A DNA stretch of 64,000 nt from JAAXHF01 sp963665955 (GTDB lineage: Bacteria; Desulfobacterota; Binatia; Bin18). The notes under the pieces are model-generated. The model searched no databases. It worked only from the letters and a program-made list of their open reading frames with translations, and was not told where the DNA came from. Below, one piece after another: positions 8,901 through 15,428 of this stretch. The first letter of the stretch is position 1. The number at the start of each line of letters is the position of its first letter. The stretch is from assembly GCA_965231765.1 (NCBI GenBank), contig OZ246887.1, positions 1,798,001 to 1,862,000 on the forward strand. Reading direction: 5' to 3'. The position numbers and the translations under genes were made by a program.

Positions 8901-9111
8901 AGAGCGACGTTTGTTCTACGTTGGCGTCACCCGAGCAAAAACAAAGCTGTACCTGTGTCGAGCAAAGAAACGTCGCTGGCGGGGGAAAATCCGTGAGTTC
9001 GCGCCCTCCCCTTACCTGGCTCATATCGAAGAGCAGTTGCTCGAACGCCAACGTTCCAAGATTCCCGGAAAGCAGACGAAGAAGAAAGAGACGCAGCTGG
9101 AACTGTTTTGA
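5938..9111 (+). CDS. Endonuclease Q-type PHP nuclease fused to UvrD/PcrA-family helicase
   Basis: A single 1057-residue reading frame with two parts. Residues 1 to about 430 match the EndoQ (TIGR00375) PHP family: DLHIHSKYSRATS at the N-terminus, TGDFTHP, SVEISTIY, PAHIWTPWF, SNSDAHSPEKLG, then a zinc-finger-like segment with Cys280 and CPVCGK (Cys296, Cys299), and the helical region ending near residue 430. After a Pro/Ala-rich linker, residues about 480-1057 form an SF1 UvrD helicase: Walker A AGPGSGKTKT (Lys508), DEYQD (683-687), GDPDQAIYSFRGA, LTRNYRS, LLTLHAAKGLEFPVVYIVG, ERRLFYVGVTRAK. All helicase motifs look intact. EndoQ cleaves 5' of deaminated bases and abasic sites in DNA, so a coupled incision-unwinding role in base-damage repair is a reasonable inference. 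Start has GGAGCG upstream. Confidence 0.9.
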   Translation: MAFYADLHIHSKYSRATSKNCDLEHLALWARKKGISIVGTGDFTHPVWIAELKDKLVPAEPGLFRLRPDLERAVEEQLPLACQGRQTTTRFMLSVEISTIYKKGDKTRKIHHLVYAPDFDSADRVITSLSKIGNLHSDGRPILGLDSRHLLEVVLESGPGSYLVPAHIWTPWFAALGSKSGFDAIDDCYADLAPHIFAVETGLSSDPPMNWRVSSLDRFRLVSNSDAHSPEKLGREVCAFDTNLDYFALRKALETGHGYEGTLEFFPEEGKYHLDGHRSCHIRFSPGETRAHEGRCPVCGKPLTVGVMHRIEDLADREEEPAPPETAGSMRSLVPLPEILSEIYQLGPKSKGIAHHYETLLGRLGPELQLLNTLPLEDIEQATSSLITEAVSRLRKQEVIREAGYDGVYGRIHMFHAAELRKHSGGASLFREEQTAPPPVQPNPAHPLPVLAKPQAVRKSAAKTPHAQSGTPARPPTDILAELDEDQRRAAEIIVGPLLIVAGPGSGKTKTLTHRIVHLTTNQAVPPAQCLAITFTRRAADEMRSRLQTVLPDVWEQIPLFTFHSLGLSILQEHWNAAGLQRGFRVASDAERLQLLQDTLSISDKKARSQLTALSHAKRTRTSPTDKKLDKKLSDAHESYRRAMEARNLVDFDDLVIRAADALESDPTLQTEYRQRYQWVCIDEYQDVDEQQVRLIKQLVPADGNICAIGDPDQAIYSFRGADVRFFSEFQQDFPTAQVVRLTRNYRSDRNIVTLSSQVIAQSGSAQHSVPVLEDVPSLITIHEAPTEKAEAEFIVQSLEQTLGGHSFFSIDSGRSAETEGHDFSFSDFGVLYRTEAQSVALVEALQRSGMPFQKRSHTRLLDHPGVSRLVDTIRTAPQAGVLRTQLETVSTQLQQEAVLKSAAAEVAEAYELLKPVAEVCGEDLERFLSELSLETQVDTWDSRADRISLLTLHAAKGLEFPVVYIVGCEDGILPFMWGKAKEEDLNEERRLFYVGVTRAKTKLYLCRAKKRRWRGKIREFAPSPYLAHIEEQLLERQRSKIPGKQTKKKETQLELF

Positions 9112-9123
9112 GAAAGGAATACC

Positions 9124-11058
9124 ATGCCTAATCCACACACTACTGCCCCCTATGGCTCATGGAAATCACCTATCACCTCGGACCTGATTGTTTCAGCAGT
9201 CGTTGGTCTGGGGCAGGTCGTGCTTGATGGTGAAGACATTTACTGGGTCGAGCAACGGCCAACAGAAGGGGGACGCAACGTTGTTGTTCAGCGCCGCCCG
9301 GATGGCCGGACGATCGAGAGAACTCCCGCCCCTTTTAATGCCCGGACGCGGGTCCATGAATACGGCGGGGCTGCATTTGTCGTTCATAACGGGACGCTCT
9401 ATTTCTCTAATTTTTCCGATCAGCAACTGTATCGTCAACAGGCAGAGACGGTACCTCAGCCACTGACTCACGAAGAGAACTTGCGCTATGCCGATGGGGT
9501 CATCGATGCCGCTCGGGACCGCTTGATTTGTATCCGGGAAGATCATCGAGAGGAAGGTCAAGAAGCGGTCAATGCTGTGGTCAGTATAGATCTTGCCTCA
9601 GGCGACACGCAGGTTCTGGTTTCTGGCAATGATTTCTATTCGTCTCCACGTCTCAGCCCCGATGGCACACGCCTGGCGTGGCTGACGTGGACACATCCGC
9701 ATATGCCTTGGGATGGCACGGAGCTGTGGATCGGGGAATTCCAGGTTGACGGTTCGTTGGGTCAGACCTTCCGGGTTGCTGGTCGCACGGATGAGTCGAT
9801 CTTCCAGCCTACCTGGTCACCGGATGGGATTTTATATTGTGTCTCCGACCGTACGGATTGGTGGAATCTGTATCGCTTTCACAATGGACGGATCGAACCT
9901 GTGTGTGAGAAAGCCGCTGAGTTTGGTCTGCCGCACTGGGCGTTTGGTATGTCTACGTATGCGTTTGCTTCGGCCGAACGTATCATTTGCACGTATACGG
10001 AAAACGGGACCTGGCATTTAGCCAGTCTGAATACGCAGACCAAACAGCTTGAGGAAATCCGCACACCGTACACCTCAATTTCCGGCATCCATGTGTCGTC
10101 CTCAACCCTTGTCTTCAGCGCCGGGTCGCCGACTGAGGCGGCCTCTATTACTCAGCTCGATCTGGCCTCGCAGCAGATGACCGTATTGCGTCGTTCGAGC
10201 AGTTTGATACTGGATGAGGGCTATCTATCCCGTCCGCAGGCGATTGAGTTCCCCACCGAGCAGGGTCGTACGGCGCATGCCTTGTGGTATCCCCCGTGCA
10301 ATCGAGACTATACCGCGCCTTTGGATGAACGTCCGCCTCTGCTGGTCAAAAGCCATGGTGGCCCGACGGCGGCGGCAGGTTCAACGCTGAGTTTGGGAAT
10401 TCAGTATTGGACCAGTCGTGGGGTCGCCGTGCTTGACGTCAACTATGGGGGAAGCACGGGCTATGGTCGGGCGTATCGGCAGCGCTTGAATGGCCAGTGG
10501 GGCATTGTTGATGTGGATGACTGTGCAAACGGTGCACGCTATCTGGTTGAACGCGGAGAGGTTGATGGGAAACGACTGGCGATCACAGGCGGGAGCGCCG
10601 GCGGCTATACGACGCTGTGCGCACTGACATTTCGGGAGGTGTTCGGAGCGGGCGCGAGTCATTATGGCATTAGTGACCTTGAGGTCTTGGCCCGGGATAC
10701 GCATAAGTTCGAATCCCGTTATCTCGACAGCATCGTCGGACCGTATCCTGAGCAACAAGCCATCTATCAGGAACGCTCGCCGATTCATTTTACCGATCAG
10801 TTGTCTTGCCCGTTGATTGTCTTCCAAGGGCTGGAGGACAAAGTTGTTCCGCCGAATCAGGCAGAACTTATGGTGGCTGCTCTGCGTGCAAAAGGGCTTC
10901 CGGTTGCCTATGTGCCGTTTGCAGGTGAGCAGCACGGATTTCGGCAGGCGGCAAATATCAAGCGGGCGTTAGATGGCGAGTTGTATTTTTACTCGCGAAT
11001 TTTTGGCTTTGAGCTGGCTGATGCGGTCGAGCCGGTGGAGATTGAGAATTTGGGGTGA
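9124..11058 (+). CDS. S9-family prolyl oligopeptidase / dipeptidyl aminopeptidase-like protein
   Basis: A 644-residue protein with AAGGAA just upstream of ATG 9124, only 12 bases after the helicase fusion. Residues about 30-380 form a beta-propeller with TolB/WD40-like strands (SPRLSPDGTRLAWL, FQPTWSPDGILYC). The C-terminal alpha/beta-hydrolase domain has the S9 signature GGSAGGYTT (Ser491), the acid GLEDKVVPP (Asp572) and the histidine EQHGFR (His604). No signal peptide is seen, so it is likely cytoplasmic. It would cleave short peptides from the N-terminus or after proline; specificity cannot be judged. Shared strand and tight spacing suggest transcription with the gene before it. Confidence 0.9.
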   Translation: MPNPHTTAPYGSWKSPITSDLIVSAVVGLGQVVLDGEDIYWVEQRPTEGGRNVVVQRRPDGRTIERTPAPFNARTRVHEYGGAAFVVHNGTLYFSNFSDQQLYRQQAETVPQPLTHEENLRYADGVIDAARDRLICIREDHREEGQEAVNAVVSIDLASGDTQVLVSGNDFYSSPRLSPDGTRLAWLTWTHPHMPWDGTELWIGEFQVDGSLGQTFRVAGRTDESIFQPTWSPDGILYCVSDRTDWWNLYRFHNGRIEPVCEKAAEFGLPHWAFGMSTYAFASAERIICTYTENGTWHLASLNTQTKQLEEIRTPYTSISGIHVSSSTLVFSAGSPTEAASITQLDLASQQMTVLRRSSSLILDEGYLSRPQAIEFPTEQGRTAHALWYPPCNRDYTAPLDERPPLLVKSHGGPTAAAGSTLSLGIQYWTSRGVAVLDVNYGGSTGYGRAYRQRLNGQWGIVDVDDCANGARYLVERGEVDGKRLAITGGSAGGYTTLCALTFREVFGAGASHYGISDLEVLARDTHKFESRYLDSIVGPYPEQQAIYQERSPIHFTDQLSCPLIVFQGLEDKVVPPNQAELMVAALRAKGLPVAYVPFAGEQHGFRQAANIKRALDGELYFYSRIFGFELADAVEPVEIENLG

Positions 11059-11100
11059 GCGGGGTACGGATGGATTCCGATTTGAGTACGACTTTCGACA

Positions 11101-11121
11101 CCCTCTCCCTGAGGGAGAGGG
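11101..11121. terminator. Bidirectional hairpin between convergent genes
   Basis: CCCTCTCCC (11101-11109) and GGGAGAGGG (11113-11121) form a perfect 9-bp stem with a TGA loop. It lies in the 79-base gap between the plus-strand peptidase and the minus-strand amidohydrolase, so it can serve both. Similar palindromes occur at 17692-17708 and 27306-27321. Confidence 0.6.
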
Positions 11122-11137
11122 GATTAAGAGCCTCTCT

Positions 11138-12004
11138 TTATCCTTCCGGGAGCTTAAAGATCCGCAAGGCATTCTCCCGCAGCAGCTTTTGGTGGGCGTC
11201 TGGTCGGAGCCCGAGTTGCCCAATTTCTTTGACCATCCGTTCCGGATCAATGACTGGCCAGTCTGTACCAAACAAGACTTTGTCTTTGCCGTAGGTATTC
11301 AAGTACTGCACAAACGACTGTGGCCAGTGGCGTGGGGCGTAGGCGTCGCAGCCGATATAGACATTCTCATGTTTCCACGCCACAGAGATCATTTCTTCGG
11401 TCCACGGATAGCCAATGTGAATGCCGATGAGTTTCAGCTCTGGAAAGTCAATCGCAATCTGATCGAGTGTAATCGGTCGCCCCACGCTGGGTAGAATGCG
11501 GTCGCGCTGGTAACGCAGGCAGTGGCCGACTTGCAGCATGACTGGCACGTCAAGTTCACAGCATTTGGCGTAGATAGGGTAATATTTGGCCTGATCGGGC
11601 GCCAGCTCAAACCAGTGTGGGTAGAGATGGACACCGACAAAGCCATACTCACGGATGCCCTGCTCCAGCTCACGAAGGCCGCGCATACCCAGTGTCGGAT
11701 CAGCTCCGGCTAGGCCGGAGAAGCGGTCGGGATACTTGTGGCAGATGTCTGCTACCCGTTCGTAGGGAATAGCGAATGAACCCTTGACTCGCATATCACC
11801 GGCCCGAACGGCGATGAGTAACGAACGTTCAATACCCGCCCGATCCATTTTTTCCAGATATTTTTCTATTGATACCCCGTGCCGAATGTCTTCAGAAAAA
11901 CGCAATTGGGCCATGAATGTGTCATCAATGCCCGTCTGTCCTAGCTGCACTTCTTGTTCGGTAAACAGGTTACAGACAATATCAATCGCTCCCCCTGTGT
12001 CCAT
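11138..12004 (-). CDS. Amidohydrolase-2-family TIM-barrel protein lacking the N-terminal HxH
   Basis: A 288-residue protein; ATG at 12004 is preceded by AGGAGGG at good spacing. The barrel architecture of amidohydrolase_2 (2-amino-3-carboxymuconate semialdehyde decarboxylase-like) proteins is clear: GFVGVHLYPHWF, LQVGHCLRY, LIGIHIGYPW, VYIGCDAY and the terminal FGTDWPV with the conserved Asp. The usual N-terminal D-x-H-x-H metal site is instead DIVCNLF, so one pair of metal ligands is missing. Other members of the superfamily share such a substitution, and the protein may bind metal differently or not at all. It would be a decarboxylase or hydrolase of a carboxylic substrate; I cannot name it. 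It is divergent from the SDR gene at 12159. Confidence 0.8.
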   Translation of the reverse strand: MDTGGAIDIVCNLFTEQEVQLGQTGIDDTFMAQLRFSEDIRHGVSIEKYLEKMDRAGIERSLLIAVRAGDMRVKGSFAIPYERVADICHKYPDRFSGLAGADPTLGMRGLRELEQGIREYGFVGVHLYPHWFELAPDQAKYYPIYAKCCELDVPVMLQVGHCLRYQRDRILPSVGRPITLDQIAIDFPELKLIGIHIGYPWTEEMISVAWKHENVYIGCDAYAPRHWPQSFVQYLNTYGKDKVLFGTDWPVIDPERMVKEIGQLGLRPDAHQKLLRENALRIFKLPEG

Positions 12005-12158
12005 GCAAGACCCTCCTTTTCCTTTCGGCCAGCATACACTCAGGCGCGGCGTTGCTCTACCGCTCTCGACAAGTCCCGCTCAGACACAGTACAAAGAGGA
12101 GCCCAGCGGCAGCTGGAGTGTGTGAGACAAGAGACAACACAGAGTGAGGAGGTCAGAG

Positions 12159-12920
12159 ATGGCTCGTTTAGACGGAAAAGTTGCCATTATCACCGGCGGC
12201 TCCGGTGGCATTGGCAAAGCGGCCGGACGGCTGTTTGTCAAGGAAGGTGCAAAAGTTCTGCTTGTGGATCTGGCAGAAGAGCCCCTCAAGCAAGCGGTTC
12301 AGGACATTGGGGGTGATGCAGTCAGTTACGCAGTCGCAAACGTGGCTGATCCTGCACAATCGCAGCAGTATATTCAGACGGCTGTGCAACGCTATGGGGG
12401 AGTCGATATTCTGCTAGCAAACGCCGGTGTTGAGGGTGTGGTGAAGCCGATTACCGATTATCCAATCGAAGAGTTTGACAAAGTCATCGCCGTCAACGTG
12501 CGCGGGGTATGGCTGGGCCTCAAATACGTGATGCCTGAAATGGAAAAGCGCGGCGGCAGTATTATCATCACCTCATCTGTCGCTGGCGTCAGAGGCACGG
12601 CAGACGTCTCAGCCTATATTACCAGTAAGCATGCCGTGGTCGGCCTGATGCGGACCGCTGCGCTCGAAGGCGCAAAGAAGAAGATTCGGGTCAATACTGT
12701 CAATCCAGGGCCGACTGAAACGCGTATGATGCGCTCGCTCGAAGAAGGCTTTGCACCTGAGGCACCAGCCCAAGCCAAGGAAGGTTTTGCCATGGGGCTG
12801 CCACTGCATCGTTACGGTGCCCCAGAAGAAGTCTCGCAGCTGATGCTGTTCTTGGCCAGCGATGAGAGCAGCTACTGCACGGGCGGGGTGTATATGGTTG
12901 ATGGCGGCATGTCAGCGTAA
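12159..12920 (+). CDS. SDR-family oxidoreductase
   Basis: A 253-residue classical short-chain dehydrogenase. ATG 12159 follows GAGGAGGT (12146-12153); a GTG at 12144 in the same frame lies within that site and is unlikely. The Rossmann motif TGGSGGIG is at residues 12-19, NAG appears as LLANAGVEG, and the catalytic Ser and Tyr-x3-Lys are intact (ITSSVAG, AYITSK). The C-terminus GGVYMVDGGMSA is typical. An acidic residue after beta-2 (LLVDLAEE) favours NAD over NADP. Substrate is unknown; it stands between an amidohydrolase (divergent) and the FIST trio (convergent). Confidence 0.92.
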   Translation: MARLDGKVAIITGGSGGIGKAAGRLFVKEGAKVLLVDLAEEPLKQAVQDIGGDAVSYAVANVADPAQSQQYIQTAVQRYGGVDILLANAGVEGVVKPITDYPIEEFDKVIAVNVRGVWLGLKYVMPEMEKRGGSIIITSSVAGVRGTADVSAYITSKHAVVGLMRTAALEGAKKKIRVNTVNPGPTETRMMRSLEEGFAPEAPAQAKEGFAMGLPLHRYGAPEEVSQLMLFLASDESSYCTGGVYMVDGGMSA

Positions 12921-12986
12921 TATGCACTACCACATTGTGTCGGGGAGATTCGCGGCCTGGTACGCGAGCTCCCCCGACCGCTCGCT

Positions 12987-13211
12987 TTAATCCTCAATAA
13001 ACGAGCGCAATGCTGTCCGCCAACCAGACGAGGCAAAACGCCCGCCTAAGTTGAATTCTTCTATTTCGTCCATGCGTGGCATACGCGACAGCTTCCAGCC
13101 ACCATCTTGCGTATCTCCCTCAGCCCGCGCTTCGGTGAGTCGCTCGACTAAAACAACAGGAAGATCCATGCCCTGTGACATTTTCTGAATAAAGTCGTCC
13201 TTGGTCATCAA
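12987..13211 (-). CDS. Small conserved-looking protein next to FIST sensor gene
   Basis: A 74-residue acidic protein (MTKDDFIQKMSQGMD at the N-terminus, LPVVLVERLTEARAE, then IEEFNLGGRFASSGW near the end). GGAAAT precedes the start and the gene begins 6 bases after the FIST gene stop, so they are almost surely co-transcribed. I do not recognise a family. No membrane segment or metal motif is visible; it looks like a small soluble helical protein, possibly a partner or regulator of the FIST protein. Confidence 0.65.
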   Translation of the reverse strand: MMTKDDFIQKMSQGMDLPVVLVERLTEARAEGDTQDGGWKLSRMPRMDEIEEFNLGGRFASSGWRTALRSFIED

Positions 13212-13217
13212 TTTCCT

Positions 13218-14417
13218 TTAGTGGAGCACTGCCGGACGCTCCCCAATTAAGACCAGCACGCCCGTGTACTGCAAGAGCGATTCCACCTTTTGAATCGGGG
13301 CGATTTCGCACCCAGAAAAAAACCCAATGATCGGCACGTCACCGAGATACTGGGAAATATATGACGTATCCAAATCCGAAAAGCCGTACAGCCCCCGCCC
13401 CCGGCCAACACAGTTTATGTACAGACCAAAGGCTGGCTTGTGATCTGTCCAGGTTTCCGCCTGCTTCTCTAGCACCCGCTTCAGGTCGGCGCGGGAGCCA
13501 TCTCCACTGCGTAGCGTAAATACTATTTTCTGGCCTTCGTGAACCTCATCAGCAATCGCCACAATTCCCTGATCAGCGTCAAAGCCGACCAGATTGCGGA
13601 CCACATATTCACTCGGAGCAATATGCTGCCGCTCCGCATCAACTGGCATTCCGGCAAAGACAACTGCGGCAGTCCGACGCAAATCCTCACGCAAGGGGAG
13701 GGGTAGCAGCGCTGAGAACACTTCAAAAGCTGGCCGCTGGTCAAGTTCAAGAATAAGATTCCGGTCGGCTTTGGTGACCGTATGAACCGGACCGATTGGC
13801 TGACACGCCTGAGAGATCCCGATCGAGTAGCAAAAATCGCCACTCAGCAGCGCACCACTGACCGCATTATTGCTGACCGTATCGCCGCACAGCTGAAAGG
13901 TTTCTCCAATACTGCCATTCTCAGAGGCTCCCCCCCCCACAACATCAACGTCCAGTCCGCCATCACCAACAAAGCCGTTAAAGAACGATGCAGAATTAAA
14001 ATTGTACGTATCAGGAAAAAGCATCAGCAGATTTTCCGCTCGCAGCTGGGGACGGATCTGGGCAGCAATCTGTTTGCCCGTTTCTTGCCCCCGCCCTCGT
14101 AATCCGGGAATAAAAAAACGATGGGCGGCAAAAGAATCGGCCTTTACCGTCAGTACCGCAATCCCAGCTGACTGCTCGACCTCTTTGCCCGAGATCAACA
14201 CCCCTCCCGCACTGCAACCGACCACCTGGGTCGCCTGGGCAGTCGTTTGCACGGTCCGCAGCAGTTTCGTATATTCCGCCCCATGATCGGCCGTGGCAAA
14301 CACCAGCGCAAAGTCAGCCGTATTAATCCTTGCTCTACTCAACGCGGTCTGCGTCGCCTCGAGCGCGGCGCTATGTGTGTCTTTATGAGTTGATAACCCA
14401 ACACCGGCTTGAATCAT
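13218..14417 (-). CDS. FIST N/C-domain sensory protein
   Basis: A 399-residue protein. ATG 14417 follows a GGGGGTG site; an upstream in-frame extension to 14453 is less likely. The N-terminal FIST domain shows VGCSAGGVLISGKEVEQSAG-type strands, and the C-terminal FIST_C domain shows the hallmark INCVGRGRGLYG followed by PIIGFFSGCEIAPI. FIST proteins are predicted small-ligand (possibly amino-acid) sensors that often act with kinases or chemotaxis domains; here the domain stands alone, so output would need a partner. Flanking genes on the same strand are an unrecognised 231-residue protein (upstream) and a 74-residue protein 6 bases downstream. Confidence 0.88.
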   Translation of the reverse strand: MIQAGVGLSTHKDTHSAALEATQTALSRARINTADFALVFATADHGAEYTKLLRTVQTTAQATQVVGCSAGGVLISGKEVEQSAGIAVLTVKADSFAAHRFFIPGLRGRGQETGKQIAAQIRPQLRAENLLMLFPDTYNFNSASFFNGFVGDGGLDVDVVGGGASENGSIGETFQLCGDTVSNNAVSGALLSGDFCYSIGISQACQPIGPVHTVTKADRNLILELDQRPAFEVFSALLPLPLREDLRRTAAVVFAGMPVDAERQHIAPSEYVVRNLVGFDADQGIVAIADEVHEGQKIVFTLRSGDGSRADLKRVLEKQAETWTDHKPAFGLYINCVGRGRGLYGFSDLDTSYISQYLGDVPIIGFFSGCEIAPIQKVESLLQYTGVLVLIGERPAVLH

Positions 14418-14488
14418 GACGCACCCCCTGTTTGCTCTCTCGCCTCGTAGCAAACGAGAGAAAGTGAAAACCCGTTTCAGGGACGGCT

Positions 14489-15184
14489 TCAGCTCGTCGT
14501 CTCTGGTTTCTTTAATCCGAGCCGTTCGTAATACTTGGCAGGAACCTCGCTCGCATCTTTATAAATAATGAACGAACAATGCTCCTTGCCGAGTACGGCT
14601 GCCGGCTCGACCACCACAAAGGGCTTGCCGTTCTTCTCAATGTCGACGAGCTCCATGGGTGGCTCATGGGCGCAGTAGACTGGGAAGTTGGCCCGGTTAT
14701 AAGTCATTCGCTGTGGTTTCTCAACTGTCAAAAAGCCATCTGGCCCATCATATTTTCCCTCTAAGACGAGACGCCCACCGCTGCCACACGGCTGCATTTG
14801 AATCACTACTTTTTCGTCGTCTTCCTTCACCTCCATAGGCTGCAGGTGGCCACGTAAACCCGCCACAAACATTTTAATCCGCTGTGGCATTTTCTCCGCT
14901 CCAGCCGGCATCTTTTCCAAATTGGGCAGCCACCAGGCTTTGACCCCTTCGGTCATAATCTCCTCTAAGACATCATCACCAAACCGTCGGCCGATATCAC
15001 TCAGCATGGCTGTGGTCCAGTTCCGATACAGGTCATGCATACCCAGAAATTCGTTATACATTCGTTGGGCGATCCGTTTTGCCCCTTCTGCATCACCGGC
15101 GTCAATGGCCTCGGTCAGGCGATCGACGGACCGTTTCCCCATATCCTGGAGTTCTTTCTCAGAAAAAAATCGTTCCCCTGACAT
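14489..15184 (-). CDS. Unrecognised conserved-type protein upstream of FIST gene
   Basis: A 231-residue soluble protein; ATG 15184 has an excellent AAGGAGGAG site just upstream. The first half is helical (FSEKELQDMGKRSVDRLTEA, then AKRIAQRMYNEFLGMHDLYR, WTTAMLSDIGRRFG). The second half looks like a beta-rich domain with three cysteines in contexts QPCGSGGRLV, VYCAHEPP and EHCSFII, possibly a metal or cofactor site. The overall plan (helical start plus Cys-bearing beta half) resembles 4-vinyl-reductase or thiazoline-carboxylate-hydrolase-type small proteins, but I cannot assign it. It heads a minus-strand trio with the FIST gene (71-base gap) and the 74-residue gene. Confidence 0.7.
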   Translation of the reverse strand: MSGERFFSEKELQDMGKRSVDRLTEAIDAGDAEGAKRIAQRMYNEFLGMHDLYRNWTTAMLSDIGRRFGDDVLEEIMTEGVKAWWLPNLEKMPAGAEKMPQRIKMFVAGLRGHLQPMEVKEDDEKVVIQMQPCGSGGRLVLEGKYDGPDGFLTVEKPQRMTYNRANFPVYCAHEPPMELVDIEKNGKPFVVVEPAAVLGKEHCSFIIYKDASEVPAKYYERLGLKKPETTS

Positions 15185-15281
15185 ACTACGCTCCTCCTTA
15201 CTCGCTGGTTTGCTGCTGAATGACTTGCCAGGGGTATACCTCAACTCGCTATCACATTGCAAAGCCTCCAACTCCTGGGTA

Positions 15282-15355
15282 CCGTAGGGGCAGCCGCCTG
15301 CGGTTGGCCTGGGGCTGGGCCAGGCCAAATACAAACAGCCGCCTGCCCCTAACGG
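15282..15355. repeat. Nested inverted repeat in divergent intergenic region
   Basis: The outer arms are CCGTAGGGGCAG (15282-15293) and CTGCCCCTAACGG (15343-15355), complementary except for one extra base. The inner arms TTGGCCTGG (15304-15312) and CCAGGCCAA (15320-15328) pair perfectly. CAGCCGCCTG also occurs as a direct repeat at 15291-15300 and 15336-15345. It resembles a small non-coding palindromic element (REP/MITE-like) and sits between divergent genes. Confidence 0.6.
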
Positions 15356-15428
15356 CAGATCAGAAAACTCAGGATGAACGTCTGCCCTGGTGAAGTGTAC
15401 GAGCCCCAGAAAAGGAGTCACGAAGCGG

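Noticed and set aside
8285..9187. 300-codon plus-strand frame inside the helicase fusion
   Set aside because: It lies in another frame over a gene whose helicase motifs are complete, and its translation is low-complexity Ser/Arg/Cys-rich without motifs.
10705..10722. tRNA T-loop-like string GTTCGAATCC
   Set aside because: It lies within the S9 peptidase reading frame and no acceptor, D-arm or anticodon arm can be drawn around it.
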